A program made the translations under genes and the position numbers. A stretch of 64,000 bases of DNA. Origin: Desulfuribacillus alkaliarsenatis (GTDB lineage Bacteria > Bacillota > Bacilli > Desulfuribacillales > Desulfuribacillaceae). The stretch lies in NCBI RefSeq assembly GCF_001730225.1, contig NZ_MIJE01000036.1, positions 1 to 64,000 of the forward strand. The letters run 5' to 3'. The notes beneath the pieces are model-generated. The model had not been told where the DNA came from and searched no databases. It saw nothing but the letters and a program-made list of their open reading frames with translations. How positions within the stretch are numbered: the stretch's first letter is position 1; every line of letters starts with the position of its first letter. Below are positions 38,721 through 47,975 of this stretch, one piece after another.

Positions 38721-38765
38721 AAGTGAGGCATAATCAACTTTCAACAGGTTGATTATGCCTCACTT
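38721..38765. terminator. Strong bidirectional terminator with 18-bp perfect stem
   Basis: AAGTGAGGCATAATCAAC (38721-38738) and its exact complement GTTGATTATGCCTCACTT (38748-38765) flank a 9-nt loop. It lies between the small CxxC gene and the opposing tRNA-Leu gene. Confidence 0.8.
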
Positions 38766-38773
38766 ATTTGTGT

Positions 38774-38857
38774 TGGTACCGAAGGCCGGACTTGAACCGG
38801 CACGAGTTACCCCGTACGATTTTGAGTCGTATGCGTCTGCCATTCCGCCACTCCGGC
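38774..38857 (-). tRNA. tRNA-Leu (CAA)
   Basis: The minus strand gives a class II tRNA with a long variable arm. The acceptor stem GCCGGAG pairs with CTTCGGT, the anticodon loop CTCAAAA gives CAA, the T arm is GGTTCAAGTCC and the encoded end is CCA. It reads UUG. Confidence 0.93.
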
Positions 38858-38971
38858 AAAAAATTGCTACAAATTATATTTTACAAGAAAGAATTTAAAA
38901 TAGCAAGTAGTTACTTTATCATTAGTATCGTTCAAATTCATCTTTTTTGTAAAGGCAGTCTTTTTCATTTC

Positions 38972-39025
38972 TTTACAAAACCTTTACAAAGCGTTTATAC
39001 CACCTCAACATACAGAAGTTACAAT
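38972..39025 (+). promoter_or_regulatory. Pho box and promoter of pstS
   Basis: TTTACA at 38972-38977 and 38983-38988 and TTTATA at 38994-38999 are direct repeats spaced exactly 11 bp, the layout of the B. subtilis PhoP box. TACAAT (39020-39025) is a good -10 about 20 bp further on, with no proper -35, as expected for an activated promoter. Confidence 0.75.
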
Positions 39026-39092
39026 GAATTTGTAAGTGAGGGACGACCTCGCACAAATATTAAAAGATAAATTCAGGAGGGGTATTACTAAG

Positions 39093-40067
39093 ATGTTAAA
39101 AAGAATTGCAGTACTAGGGTTAATCGCAGCACTAATGTTATTGATTGTAGCTTGTGGTGGGGGTAACAGCGAACCAAGTAACAACCAACAGCCACAGCAG
39201 CCTTCATCACCATCAACACCTGCACAACCAGCGGAGCAATTACCTTCAGGGTTCCTAGATGTTCGTGGATCTGACACAATGGTGAACATGGGTCAAGCAT
39301 TAGCTGAATATTACATGGATAATGTTAATCAAAATGCTAACCTGGCAGTAACTGGTGGTGGATCAGGAACTGGTATTGCTGGTCTTATCAATAACGACTT
39401 AGATATTGCGCAATCTTCTCGTGCAATTAGACAATCTGAATTAGATGATGCTACTGGAAGAGGCGTAGATGTCCATGAGTTCATCGTAGGCGTTGACGGA
39501 GTAGCAATAGGTGTTAACTCAGCAAATCCAATTGAAAGCGTTACGATGCAAGAGCTTAGTGATATTCTTACTGGTGCAATTACAAATTGGTCTCAGCTAG
39601 GTTGGGCTGAAGGTGGCGAAATCACAGTATATTCTCGCCAATCTAACTCTGGTACTTACGCTTTTGTAAATGAAGTTGTAATGGATGGTGCAGATTGGGC
39701 GCCAAATACTCAGTTCTTACCAGGCTCTTCAAACATCAATGAAGCATTACAAACAGATGTAGCAGGTCTTGGGTACTTTGGGGTAGCATATGTAGGTGGA
39801 GAAACTAGAGCTTTAATGGTAGATGGGTATTCTCCGCAAGATGAGCAAGCGGTTGGTGATGGATTATACAAGGTTGCTCGTCCGTTATTCTTCTACGTAA
39901 ATGGGACACCTGAAGGTTTAGCTAACCATTATCTTCAGTGGGTGTTAAGTGCTGAAGGTCAAGCAGTTATAGCAGAAGTAGGATTCTACCGCGTAGATCC
40001 AGCAACTGCATATGACTCTACAAACAAAGAATTATTTAGAAGCTTAGGAATTGAAGTGACATATTAA
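39093..40067 (+). CDS. pstS: Phosphate-binding lipoprotein PstS
   Basis: 324 residues from ATG 39093, which has AGGAGGGG upstream. The lipobox LIVAC places the lipidated Cys at 21, followed by a Pro/Gln/Ser-rich linker and the phosphate-binding PBP domain, with GSDTM, GGGSGTG and SNSGTY as binding loops. High-affinity phosphate capture outside the membrane. It heads the pst operon behind the Pho box. Confidence 0.95.
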   Translation: MLKRIAVLGLIAALMLLIVACGGGNSEPSNNQQPQQPSSPSTPAQPAEQLPSGFLDVRGSDTMVNMGQALAEYYMDNVNQNANLAVTGGGSGTGIAGLINNDLDIAQSSRAIRQSELDDATGRGVDVHEFIVGVDGVAIGVNSANPIESVTMQELSDILTGAITNWSQLGWAEGGEITVYSRQSNSGTYAFVNEVVMDGADWAPNTQFLPGSSNINEALQTDVAGLGYFGVAYVGGETRALMVDGYSPQDEQAVGDGLYKVARPLFFYVNGTPEGLANHYLQWVLSAEGQAVIAEVGFYRVDPATAYDSTNKELFRSLGIEVTY

Positions 40068-40125
40068 ATTACATCTAGAGTCTTGAAAAAAAGTACTCAA
40101 TTACTTTATTGATAATAAAAGTACA

Positions 40126-40168
40126 ATAGCAAGGGATTGCCTTATATAAAGGTGATTCCTATTGCTAT
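40126..40168 (+). terminator. Attenuator-like hairpin between pstS and pstC
   Basis: ATAGCAAGGGATTGCCTT pairs imperfectly with AAGGTGATTCCTATTGCTAT. It is not followed by a strong T run. It probably stabilises or partly terminates the pstS message, so that PstS exceeds the membrane components. Confidence 0.55.
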
Positions 40169-40198
40169 GTTTATAAAAATACACTACAAATTTAAGAG

Positions 40199-40258
40199 TT
40201 TACTACATTTAGTTATATATAAGAATTTACTACTTTTATATATATATGAGATTACTAC
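40199..40258. repeat. Three spaced TTTACTAC repeats upstream of pstC
   Basis: TTTACTAC at 40199-40206 and 40226-40233 and ATTACTAC at 40251-40258 are 27 and 25 bp apart, separated by AT-rich TATATA stretches. The spacing does not match the 11-bp Pho-box rule. Function unknown. Confidence 0.6.
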
Positions 40259-40286
40259 GTTTTGATTATCACGAGGAGGATATTAG

Positions 40287-41306
40287 ATGAAACTACCGAT
40301 TAATTCGGGCAAAAAGACAGGAGTACAAGACACAGGCACATTACCTGCAAAAAAACAGTTAACAACTGCTGAACGTTTGACTAGTAGCTCCTATACATCC
40401 AACATTTCAAACTGGTTTATAGAAAAATGGTTTCTATTAAATGGAACTTTAGCAGTTATGATTTTGATATTGATTTTTGGTTTCTTAATTCGTGAAGGCT
40501 TGCCTGCTTTACGAGAAGTAGGTCTTATGGAGTTTTTAACGGGTACGCGCTGGATGCCGTCCTCTCCTAGAGAAGCTGGTTATGGAGCGTTACCTTTTAT
40601 ATTAGGATCAGTTATGGTAACAGTTGGAGCTCTTGCAATTGCTATTCCATGGGGTATTGCTACAGCTATTTTCATTTCTGAAGTAGCTCCAAAGAGAGTT
40701 AAAGAATTTTTAAAACCTATTGTAGAGGTATTGGCGATTTTCCCGTCTGTTATTTTAGGATTTATTGCTTTAGTAATTGTTTCTCCAATTATAGCCACTG
40801 TATTCGATTTGTCTAATGGTAGAACAGCATTAACTGCTAGTATTATGCTGGCAATTATGGCATTACCGACAATTATTAGTATTACTGAGGACGCATTAAA
40901 TACGGTTCCAAATGATTTCCGTGAAGCGGCAATTGCTTTAGGGGCATCTCGGTGGGAAACTGTAAAAATGGTTGTTATACCTGCAGCACGATCAGGTATT
41001 GTCGCTAGTGTTATGCTTGGTTTTGGCCGGGCTGTAGGCGAAACTATGACTGTGCTTATGGCAGCAGGAAATGCTTTGAGTATGCCAGTAAAAGATGTAT
41101 GGAATATAGCAATACCAAATTTTCTAGTATCTGTCCGTACATTAACAGCAAACATTGCAATTGAAGCTTCTGATGTGCCTTGGGGAAGTCTGCACTATAG
41201 CGCATTATTTGTAGTTGCGATGATTTTATTTGTTATAACATTTACCGTAAATCTTATCGCAGATATTTTGATACAACGACAGCAAGGAGCGATGCGTAAT
41301 GACTAA
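40287..41306 (+). CDS. pstC: Phosphate ABC transporter permease PstC
   Basis: 339 residues with about six membrane helices after a cytoplasmic N-terminus. The permease signature EAAIALGASRWETVKMVVIPAARSG binds the PstB ATPase. It overlaps pstA by 8 bp and is co-transcribed with pstA, pstB and phoU. Confidence 0.93.
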   Translation: MKLPINSGKKTGVQDTGTLPAKKQLTTAERLTSSSYTSNISNWFIEKWFLLNGTLAVMILILIFGFLIREGLPALREVGLMEFLTGTRWMPSSPREAGYGALPFILGSVMVTVGALAIAIPWGIATAIFISEVAPKRVKEFLKPIVEVLAIFPSVILGFIALVIVSPIIATVFDLSNGRTALTASIMLAIMALPTIISITEDALNTVPNDFREAAIALGASRWETVKMVVIPAARSGIVASVMLGFGRAVGETMTVLMAAGNALSMPVKDVWNIAIPNFLVSVRTLTANIAIEASDVPWGSLHYSALFVVAMILFVITFTVNLIADILIQRQQGAMRND

Positions 41307-42159
41307 TAATAGAAAACAAATTACCCAGACGATTTGGTTTGGAATATGCACGCTGTTTGCTGTAATGACCATTGCTGTACTTTTTCTTTTGCTTTATTGG
41401 CTAATCCGAGGAGGAGCGCATGTTCTTAGCTGGGAATTTATCACACAAGCTCCACGTAGTAATATGACTGCTGGTGGAATTAGGCCTGCAATTATAGGGA
41501 CAATCTATGTAGCTTCGTTAACGCTGTTCTTGTCTGTACCGTTAGGAGTATTTGCAGCTATATATTTAAACGAATACGCTAAACAAGGGCGACTTGTTAG
41601 AATAATTCGCTTAAGTATTCGAAATCTTTCGGGTGTACCTTCAATTGTATACGGATTATTTGGACTTGGATTATTTGCATCTATGCTGAAATTTGGAACA
41701 TCTCTATTGGCAGCAGCCTGCACACTAGCTCTAATGGTGCTTCCGTGGATTATAACTGCTTCTGAAGAAGCGCTAAAGTCAGTGCCAAAATCCTTCCGTG
41801 AAGGTGGATTAGCATTAGGAGCAACCAAATGGCAAACAATACGCATGTTGGTTCTTCCATCTGCAGTTCCAGGTATGATGACTGGTTCGATTCTAGGTTT
41901 GGCTCGCGCAGCAGGTGAAACTGCACCAATAATTCTAACTGGAGCGGCATATTTCTTACCACAACTACCGTCTTCGGTTTTCGATCGTTTTATGGCGCTG
42001 CCGTACCATTTATTTATACTAGCAACGCAGCACTCTAGGGTAGCTGATGTGCGTCCATTAGCATTTGGTACAGCGTTAGTATTGATAGGATTAGTATTAT
42101 TTCTAAATATGGGAGCTATCTTAATACGTAACCATTTCCGCAAGAAGAGAACATGGTAA
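41299..42159 (+). CDS. pstA: Phosphate ABC transporter permease PstA
   Basis: 286 residues with about six membrane helices. The signature [25 protein letters not shown] is the ATPase-coupling loop. It pairs with PstC to form the phosphate channel. The ATG follows AAGGAGCG. Confidence 0.93.
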   Translation: MTNNRKQITQTIWFGICTLFAVMTIAVLFLLLYWLIRGGAHVLSWEFITQAPRSNMTAGGIRPAIIGTIYVASLTLFLSVPLGVFAAIYLNEYAKQGRLVRIIRLSIRNLSGVPSIVYGLFGLGLFASMLKFGTSLLAAACTLALMVLPWIITASEEALKSVPKSFREGGLALGATKWQTIRMLVLPSAVPGMMTGSILGLARAAGETAPIILTGAAYFLPQLPSSVFDRFMALPYHLFILATQHSRVADVRPLAFGTALVLIGLVLFLNMGAILIRNHFRKKRTW

Positions 42160-42190
42160 TATAATAAGAGATTATAAGGAGAGATATATA

Positions 42191-43000
42191 GTGAGTCAAA
42201 ACGTGACAACAAAGGCTATGGAAGAGTCAAACAAGAAGGCTAATCTGAATACTGTATTCGAAACTGAAAACTTAAATCTTTGGTATGGTTCAGAACATGC
42301 CCTTAAAAACATTAATCTCAATATCGAATCAAAAAACATAACAGCTATTATTGGACCTTCAGGTTGTGGTAAATCTACATTCCTTAAAACTTTAAATAGA
42401 ATGGTTGATTTAGTAACAGGAGTCAGAGTTGAAGGGAAAATTAACTTTCATGGTGTAAATATTTACGATGATAAAACAAATCTCGTAGAGTTACGCAGTG
42501 CAGTAGGAATGGTATTCCAAAAACCAAACCCATTTCCTAAATCTGTTTTCGAAAATGTAGCATTTGGTCCGAGAATACACGGTGTTAGAAAAAAAGAAGA
42601 GCTACAAGAAATAGTTGAAAAAAGCTTAAAGCGTGCTGCGCTGTGGGATGAAGTGAAGGATAGACTGAATGATTCGGCACTTGGTTTATCTGGTGGACAA
42701 CAACAGCGATTATGTATTGCTAGGTGTTTAGCAGTTCAACCAGAAGTTATTCTTATGGATGAGCCTACATCAGCACTAGATCCTATTTCAACGCTTAAAG
42801 TAGAGGAACTTATTCAAGAATTAAAAAGAGACTATTCTATTATAATTGTTACCCATAACATGCAGCAGGCGGCCCGTGTATCTGACAAAACAGCGTTCTT
42901 CTTAACTGGTGATGTTATAGAGTACGATGACACGACAACAATATTCTCTAATCCTCGTGATAAGAGGACGGAAGATTATATTACAGGACGTTTCGGGTAA
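42191..43000 (+). CDS. pstB: Phosphate ABC transporter ATPase PstB
   Basis: 269 residues from GTG. Walker A is [10 protein letters not shown], the ABC signature is LSGGQQQR, and Walker B is [13 protein letters not shown]. It powers PstCA. It ends 60 bp before phoU. Confidence 0.95.
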   Translation: MSQNVTTKAMEESNKKANLNTVFETENLNLWYGSEHALKNINLNIESKNITAIIGPSGCGKSTFLKTLNRMVDLVTGVRVEGKINFHGVNIYDDKTNLVELRSAVGMVFQKPNPFPKSVFENVAFGPRIHGVRKKEELQEIVEKSLKRAALWDEVKDRLNDSALGLSGGQQQRLCIARCLAVQPEVILMDEPTSALDPISTLKVEELIQELKRDYSIIIVTHNMQQAARVSDKTAFFLTGDVIEYDDTTTIFSNPRDKRTEDYITGRFG

Positions 43001-43060
43001 TATATTGATTTACTCATAATATGTATATTTATACGTTATCGATTAAAGGAGGAACAATTA

Positions 43061-43723
43061 ATGGCTGAGGTTCGAAAAACATTTGACCATGATTTATTAG
43101 AGCTAAAAAAACACCTGCTTAAAATGGGTGAGCGAGTTGATAAAGCAGTTGAAAGGTCTATAAAAGCGCTGATAGAAAACGATATAGCATTAGCAGAAAA
43201 GGTTATTAGCAGGGATAAGAAAATCAATGATATGGAAGATATCACTGATGATAAGGTAATTCAATTAATCACACAGCAACAACCAGTTGCAAAAGATTTG
43301 CGCAAAGTTATAACTGCACTAAAAATGAATGCTAGTCTAGAGCGTATGGGAGATTTAGCAAGAAATATCGCTAGTGCTGCAGTAAGAATTGACAAAAAAC
43401 CCTCTGACGCTACTGCTGTTAAAATAGCAGAAATGGCTAGTGTTGTGCAGTCAATGGTGCGTGGCATAATGCAAGCATATTTAGAAGAGAATGGCGAATT
43501 AGCTAAAGAGGTAGCTGCTATAGACGACAAACTAGACAGTCTTTACAAAAACTATCTAAATTATTTATTTAGTGCAGTAGATGTAAATTCAAAATCAGTT
43601 GAAGAAGCAACTCAATACGCGTTCATAGGTAGACATTTAGAAAGAATCGGAGATCATGTAACTAATATAGCAGAATTATTAGTATATCTAGAAGAAGCTA
43701 AAAAGTTTGACTTAAATAACTAA
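43061..43723 (+). CDS. phoU: Phosphate transport regulator PhoU
   Basis: 220 residues with two PhoU repeats of three helices each. It carries the family motifs KVITALKMNASLERMGDLARNI-like and RHLERIGDHVTNI. PhoU links the Pst transporter to PhoR signalling and reports phosphate sufficiency. It is the last gene of the pst operon. Confidence 0.93.
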   Translation: MAEVRKTFDHDLLELKKHLLKMGERVDKAVERSIKALIENDIALAEKVISRDKKINDMEDITDDKVIQLITQQQPVAKDLRKVITALKMNASLERMGDLARNIASAAVRIDKKPSDATAVKIAEMASVVQSMVRGIMQAYLEENGELAKEVAAIDDKLDSLYKNYLNYLFSAVDVNSKSVEEATQYAFIGRHLERIGDHVTNIAELLVYLEEAKKFDLNN

Positions 43724-43752
43724 TAACTAATATCTAATGAAGCAAAAATTTT

Positions 43753-43778
43753 AACTGTCATAGGACGGTTATTTTTTT
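43753..43778 (+). terminator. Terminator of the pst-phoU operon
   Basis: AACTGTC pairs with GACGGTT (one G-T pair) around ATAG, followed by ATTTTTTT. Confidence 0.8.
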
Positions 43779-43887
43779 CAGATAAAAATGACTTAACAAA
43801 ATCTTGTTATTAAATTTACGTTTACTTAATATTCATCTGGTATTTTAAAAAGTGTGCGGTAAATACAAGGTGAAGAGAGGCTTTCCT

Positions 43888-45000
43888 ATGAGCATATTAT
43901 TAGATTACAAAAGTACATATTCAGAAATAACACGTTTACCTATGTTTGCTACTGAACTACATAAGGTAAAGGAAGTTACAGAAATGTTTGAGAAGAATCC
44001 TGAAACTACAGTAATTGTTATTATGGAGCATTCTAAAATTGCAGGTATCGTTGTTCGGGCTCATCTATATCGCCATTTAGGGCATCGATTTGGTAATGAT
44101 TTATTCCTTAACAAATCTATAACCTATCTTATGGATACCAGTTACTTATTTATAAGCGAAGACGAAGCATTGCATTCAGTTGTGAAAAAAGCGATGACAA
44201 GAAGCGAAGAAAATCTGTATGACCCAATACTTGTAAATACGAGTCAAGGAATACGTACTCTAAGTATTAGGGCACTGCTATTACAGCTTAATGCATTTCA
44301 GAAGGATAGCATGCTTTTACAGGCTGAGAAGTTAACGGATACAGTTAGTAACGCCCAAGAATTAAACAGTTCATTTCAAACAGTTGGACAGCAGCTTTCT
44401 GAACACGTAAAAAACTTTGAAGAAATGACAAAAATCATGGAGAAAAGCAAGGAAAAGTTTTTAGAAATGAACAATGTATATGCCAGCGTTACTGATATTT
44501 CAAAGATGCAAAGTGATTTATCTATTTCTTTGCAGAAACAAAGCGAAGAGCTGCTTAAATATGTGGAAAACATTTTGCACCTAGCAGAGCAGACAAATAT
44601 ATTGTCGTTAAATGCTTCAATTGAATCAGCTAGAGCAGGGGAACATGGGCGAGGTTTTGCCGTTGTTGCTGAAGAAGTGCGAAAGCTTGCAGGCAATACA
44701 TCAAAAGTTTCTAAGGAAATAAAGGAGCAAATGGTAACAATATTCAACATGATAAAGGATAATTCGAATACTACTATAGATGGACTAAAAGAAATTGAGG
44801 AAGTGCGGAAAGTTCTATATTCAACTAATGAATCCTTTGATCAATTAGCATTGGAAATAACTAACTCAAATATAGAAATGGAAAAAGTGAACTTAATGTC
44901 CCAGCAGGCTGCTACAGACGCAGAGAAATTAACTATTATCCTACAGCAATTATATGAATCTACAAAAGAAAATGCCTTAAGCTTAGTAACGGAGGACTAA
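43888..45000 (+). CDS. Soluble methyl-accepting chemotaxis-like protein with CBS-like sensor
   Basis: 370 residues from ATG 43888 (GAGAGG 7 nt upstream); no membrane segment or signal peptide. Residues about 20-150 resemble a CBS pair ([65 protein letters not shown]). The second half is a coiled-coil signalling region with the MCP hairpin [20 protein letters not shown] and [20 protein letters not shown] CheA/CheW partner is not in the window. It overlaps the next gene by one base (TAATG) and shares a similar sensor with it. Confidence 0.85.
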   Translation: MSILLDYKSTYSEITRLPMFATELHKVKEVTEMFEKNPETTVIVIMEHSKIAGIVVRAHLYRHLGHRFGNDLFLNKSITYLMDTSYLFISEDEALHSVVKKAMTRSEENLYDPILVNTSQGIRTLSIRALLLQLNAFQKDSMLLQAEKLTDTVSNAQELNSSFQTVGQQLSEHVKNFEEMTKIMEKSKEKFLEMNNVYASVTDISKMQSDLSISLQKQSEELLKYVENILHLAEQTNILSLNASIESARAGEHGRGFAVVAEEVRKLAGNTSKVSKEIKEQMVTIFNMIKDNSNTTIDGLKEIEEVRKVLYSTNESFDQLALEITNSNIEMEKVNLMSQQAATDAEKLTIILQQLYESTKENALSLVTED

Positions 45001-47279
45001 TGGTGCTGAAAATTGTGAAAGATAGCTTGCGCCCGTTCTTGTCCAATAATTATGGACAAAATCATAAGATACTAAAAAGTATATATGACGAGCTTAGCTC
45101 TAATCATTATGTTTATGTTATCTATATTGACTTAGTGGATTTTGAAAAGGTTGAAGATAGCTATGGCGATATGCATACTCAGGAATTTCTAAAGGCATTT
45201 GCAAATATACTCACTGAACAGTTCCAAAAAATGAGTACGACAGATTTAATTTTAGTAGATATATACCATTTGTGGGCTGATGACTTTGTTGTTATATTAT
45301 CAACAAAAACCTTGAATGAGGAGCTCGTGCTTAAAAGTCTATCCAAACTTGAATATGACGTTGAACAAAAGTTTACTAACACACTACCAGGTTATTTTAA
45401 TGAATATTATGGCATGCATTTAGGTTTTTCTACAATTGCGCCGCCACCTAAACAAATAGATAGACAATATTATAAGGCCTTAAAGGAAGCATATAAAATT
45501 TCAAAAAGATCTTACAATAGTTATCCCAAGCATATATCAAAAGAATTTCAAGCTATAGTTAATAACAAAAAAATTGAGAGTCTATTCCAGCCGATTATCT
45601 CACTGGATACTGGTGCTGAGTTTGGATGGGAGGCATTAAGTCGGGGGCCTAGACAAAGCTTTTTTTACTCTCCTCAGGAGCTATTTACTTTTGCGGAAAA
45701 AACAGAGGCATTATTTGCATTAGAGAAAATTACACGTGAGCTATCGATTCAGAAGGTTGGTAATATGCAATCTAATCATAAGCTGTTTTTAAATGTTAAC
45801 CCTACGGTTATGAATGATCCAGAGTTTAGTAAAGGTGTTACACGTCAACTATTAAGTGAATATAACCTTTCACCACAGCAAATAGTATTTGAAATTACAG
45901 AGAGAACGTCTATTAAAGACTTTCATAACTTTCGCAGAACGATTGATCACTATCGAAATCAAGGATATTTAGTAGCTGTTGATGATGCAGGAGCTGGTTA
46001 TTCAAGCTTACAAACGATTGCAGAGATACGACCGGATTTTATAAAGTTAGATATGTCCATAGTTAGAGATATAGATAAAGATATGGTAAAGAAAGCAATG
46101 GTAGATACCTTTGTTAATTTAACACAAAAAATTAACTCTCAGCTTATAGCTGAAGGCATCGAAACCCATAGCGAATTATCTGTTGTCACTAAGCTCGGTG
46201 TACAATACGCACAGGGATATTATATTGGCAGACCAAGTTATCCTAAAACCACGGTTAGCACTGAGAGTATTCAAACAATCTCTCAAGCATCCAACAAAAA
46301 AATTAAAAATAATTGGCTGCAGAAAGATATAGTCGCAAATGATTTGTTGACAGACATACCAACAGTTACTGGCGAGATTACAGTTGAGCAAGTCGCTAAT
46401 TTGTTTGAAAGTCAATCAGATGTTCAAGGTGTGGTAGTGTTAGACCAAGCTAGCAAGCCTATTGGTTTCTTGCTCAGGCAAACTCTATATAAAATACTAA
46501 TTGCTAGGTACGGAGTAGCGCTGTATTATAAAAAGCCAATCAAAGACGTAATGAATATTAGTCCACTGGTTGTCCAAGCAGGTACTCCAATTAATGTGGT
46601 AGCAAAGCAAGCTATGAAGCGTGATGCACAGCATTTGTATGATTTTATTATTGTTGTAGACCGTGACCACTTCCTAGGCATTATTACTGTTCAGAATCTG
46701 CTTGAATGCCTTACGCAAATGAAGGTTGAACAAGCTCGTTATGCTAACCCGTTAACAGGACTCGCAGGGAATATAATTATTGAAAAAGAAATAGAAGAAC
46801 GCTTATTAAGAAGAAGTAAAGATGTTGTAATGTATATAGATATTGATTTTTTCAAGCCTTACAATGACACCTACGGATTTGAACACGGCGATCGCTTTAT
46901 ACTTATGATAAGCAAAATTCTAAAGCACGTAACTAAAAAGCATCAAGATGCCTTCCTAGGTCACATAGGTGGAGATGATTTTGTAATTATATGTCCTGCG
47001 AAGCTTGCTCGCAAAATTGCTGAACGAACGATAGCAGTATATAATAGGGTAATAAAGTATTATTATAATGAAGATGATTGGCAAGCACAGTCTATCGTAT
47101 CGACTGATCGAATAGGTCAGCAGTGTGTGTATCCGCTGTCGACATTATCTATAGGGGCTACCTATATTGATGATTCACTTAATAATGCGATTCAGGTAGG
47201 AGAAAAGGCGGCAGCATTAAAAAAACAAGCAAAAAAGGTTGCTGGCAATTCAATTGTTATTGAACATGAAAACGAATAA
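45000..47279 (+). CDS. GGDEF-EAL-CBS-GGDEF c-di-GMP signalling protein
   Basis: 759 residues, no membrane helix. The N-terminal GGDEF domain (about 35-160) is degenerate, with WADDF at the active-site position. The EAL domain (about 190-415) keeps EAL at 211-213, FLNVNP, FEITER, DDAGAGYSSL, KLD and EGIE, so it is probably an active phosphodiesterase. A CBS-like pair (about 460-580) is followed by a C-terminal GGDEF domain with GGDDF at 657-661, also likely active. It therefore may both make and break c-di-GMP under control of the CBS part. Translationally coupled to the preceding chemoreceptor-like gene by a TAATG overlap. Confidence 0.88.
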   Translation: MVLKIVKDSLRPFLSNNYGQNHKILKSIYDELSSNHYVYVIYIDLVDFEKVEDSYGDMHTQEFLKAFANILTEQFQKMSTTDLILVDIYHLWADDFVVILSTKTLNEELVLKSLSKLEYDVEQKFTNTLPGYFNEYYGMHLGFSTIAPPPKQIDRQYYKALKEAYKISKRSYNSYPKHISKEFQAIVNNKKIESLFQPIISLDTGAEFGWEALSRGPRQSFFYSPQELFTFAEKTEALFALEKITRELSIQKVGNMQSNHKLFLNVNPTVMNDPEFSKGVTRQLLSEYNLSPQQIVFEITERTSIKDFHNFRRTIDHYRNQGYLVAVDDAGAGYSSLQTIAEIRPDFIKLDMSIVRDIDKDMVKKAMVDTFVNLTQKINSQLIAEGIETHSELSVVTKLGVQYAQGYYIGRPSYPKTTVSTESIQTISQASNKKIKNNWLQKDIVANDLLTDIPTVTGEITVEQVANLFESQSDVQGVVVLDQASKPIGFLLRQTLYKILIARYGVALYYKKPIKDVMNISPLVVQAGTPINVVAKQAMKRDAQHLYDFIIVVDRDHFLGIITVQNLLECLTQMKVEQARYANPLTGLAGNIIIEKEIEERLLRRSKDVVMYIDIDFFKPYNDTYGFEHGDRFILMISKILKHVTKKHQDAFLGHIGGDDFVIICPAKLARKIAERTIAVYNRVIKYYYNEDDWQAQSIVSTDRIGQQCVYPLSTLSIGATYIDDSLNNAIQVGEKAAALKKQAKKVAGNSIVIEHENE

Positions 47280-47339
47280 TAAAAAAATGTACAATATAAG
47301 AAATTGAATAGTATAAGCATAAAAGTTAAGGAGGCTATT

Positions 47340-47762
47340 ATGAACAAAAAAATTATATATTTCCTGTGCACAGGTAATTCCTGTAGAAGTCAAATGGCTG
47401 AGGGGTGGGCAAAGCACTATTTAGATAGCAATCAATGGGAGGTTTATAGTGCTGGTTTGGAAGCCCACGGATTAAATCCGAATGCTGTTAAGGCAATGGC
47501 TGAGGTAGGTATAGACATATCAAAGCAGACTTCTGATACAATTGATTCAGAGATTTTAAACAAAGCAGATTTAATCGTAACCTTATGTGGTCATGCCAAT
47601 GATCATTGTCCGTTAACCCCGCCACACATTAAGCGTGTTCATTGGGGCTTCGACGACCCTGCGAAAGCACAAGGTACAGAAGCAGAAATATGGCGATGCT
47701 TTCAACGTGTGCGTGACCAAATAGGTGAGCGCATATTAGAGTTTTCTAAAACTGGAGAATAA
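47340..47762 (+). CDS. arsC: Arsenate reductase, thioredoxin-coupled type
   Basis: 140 residues from ATG 47340, which has AAGGAGG upstream. The low-molecular-weight phosphatase fold has the loop CTGNSCR (Cys10, Arg16) and the redox pair Cys83 and Cys90 (LCGHANDHC), as in S. aureus and B. subtilis ArsC. It reduces arsenate to arsenite. No efflux gene (arsB, acr3) or ArsR repressor lies beside it, so export would depend on a gene elsewhere. Confidence 0.92.
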   Translation: MNKKIIYFLCTGNSCRSQMAEGWAKHYLDSNQWEVYSAGLEAHGLNPNAVKAMAEVGIDISKQTSDTIDSEILNKADLIVTLCGHANDHCPLTPPHIKRVHWGFDDPAKAQGTEAEIWRCFQRVRDQIGERILEFSKTGE

Positions 47763-47837
47763 TTAAAATTGAAGAATAATAAAAATAGGAGATTATAAAG
47801 ACGTCATAGACTAGAATTATTGATGTGGAATTTTTTG

Positions 47838-47868
47838 GGTAGCATACAATTTATGCTACTCTTTCTGT
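47838..47868 (+). terminator. Terminator after arsC
   Basis: GTAGCATA pairs with TATGCTAC around CAATT, followed by TCTTTCTGTTT. It separates arsC from polA. Confidence 0.75.
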
Positions 47869-47932
47869 TTGTAAGATAAATGTCTAGATGCGATATTTAT
47901 CAATGCTTGATAATGTTCTTTACTTACTTTTA

Positions 47933-47941
47933 TGGTATGAT
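47933..47941 (+). promoter_or_regulatory. Extended -10 promoter element for polA
   Basis: TGGTATGAT resembles an extended -10 (TG-n-TATGAT) about 35 nt before the polA start codon. No convincing -35. Confidence 0.45.
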
Positions 47942-47975
47942 ACTTTCAGAAAGTTTTAGATGGAGGTAAATCACA

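Noticed and set aside
38768-39070. 100-residue plus-strand open frame over tRNA-Leu and the pstS promoter
   Set aside because: It starts in the antisense of tRNA-Leu and runs through the Pho box; no ribosome site.
40199-40258. TTTACTAC repeats considered as a second Pho box
   Set aside because: Spacing is 25-27 bp rather than 11 bp and the core differs from TTTACA/TTAACA; listed only as unexplained repeats.
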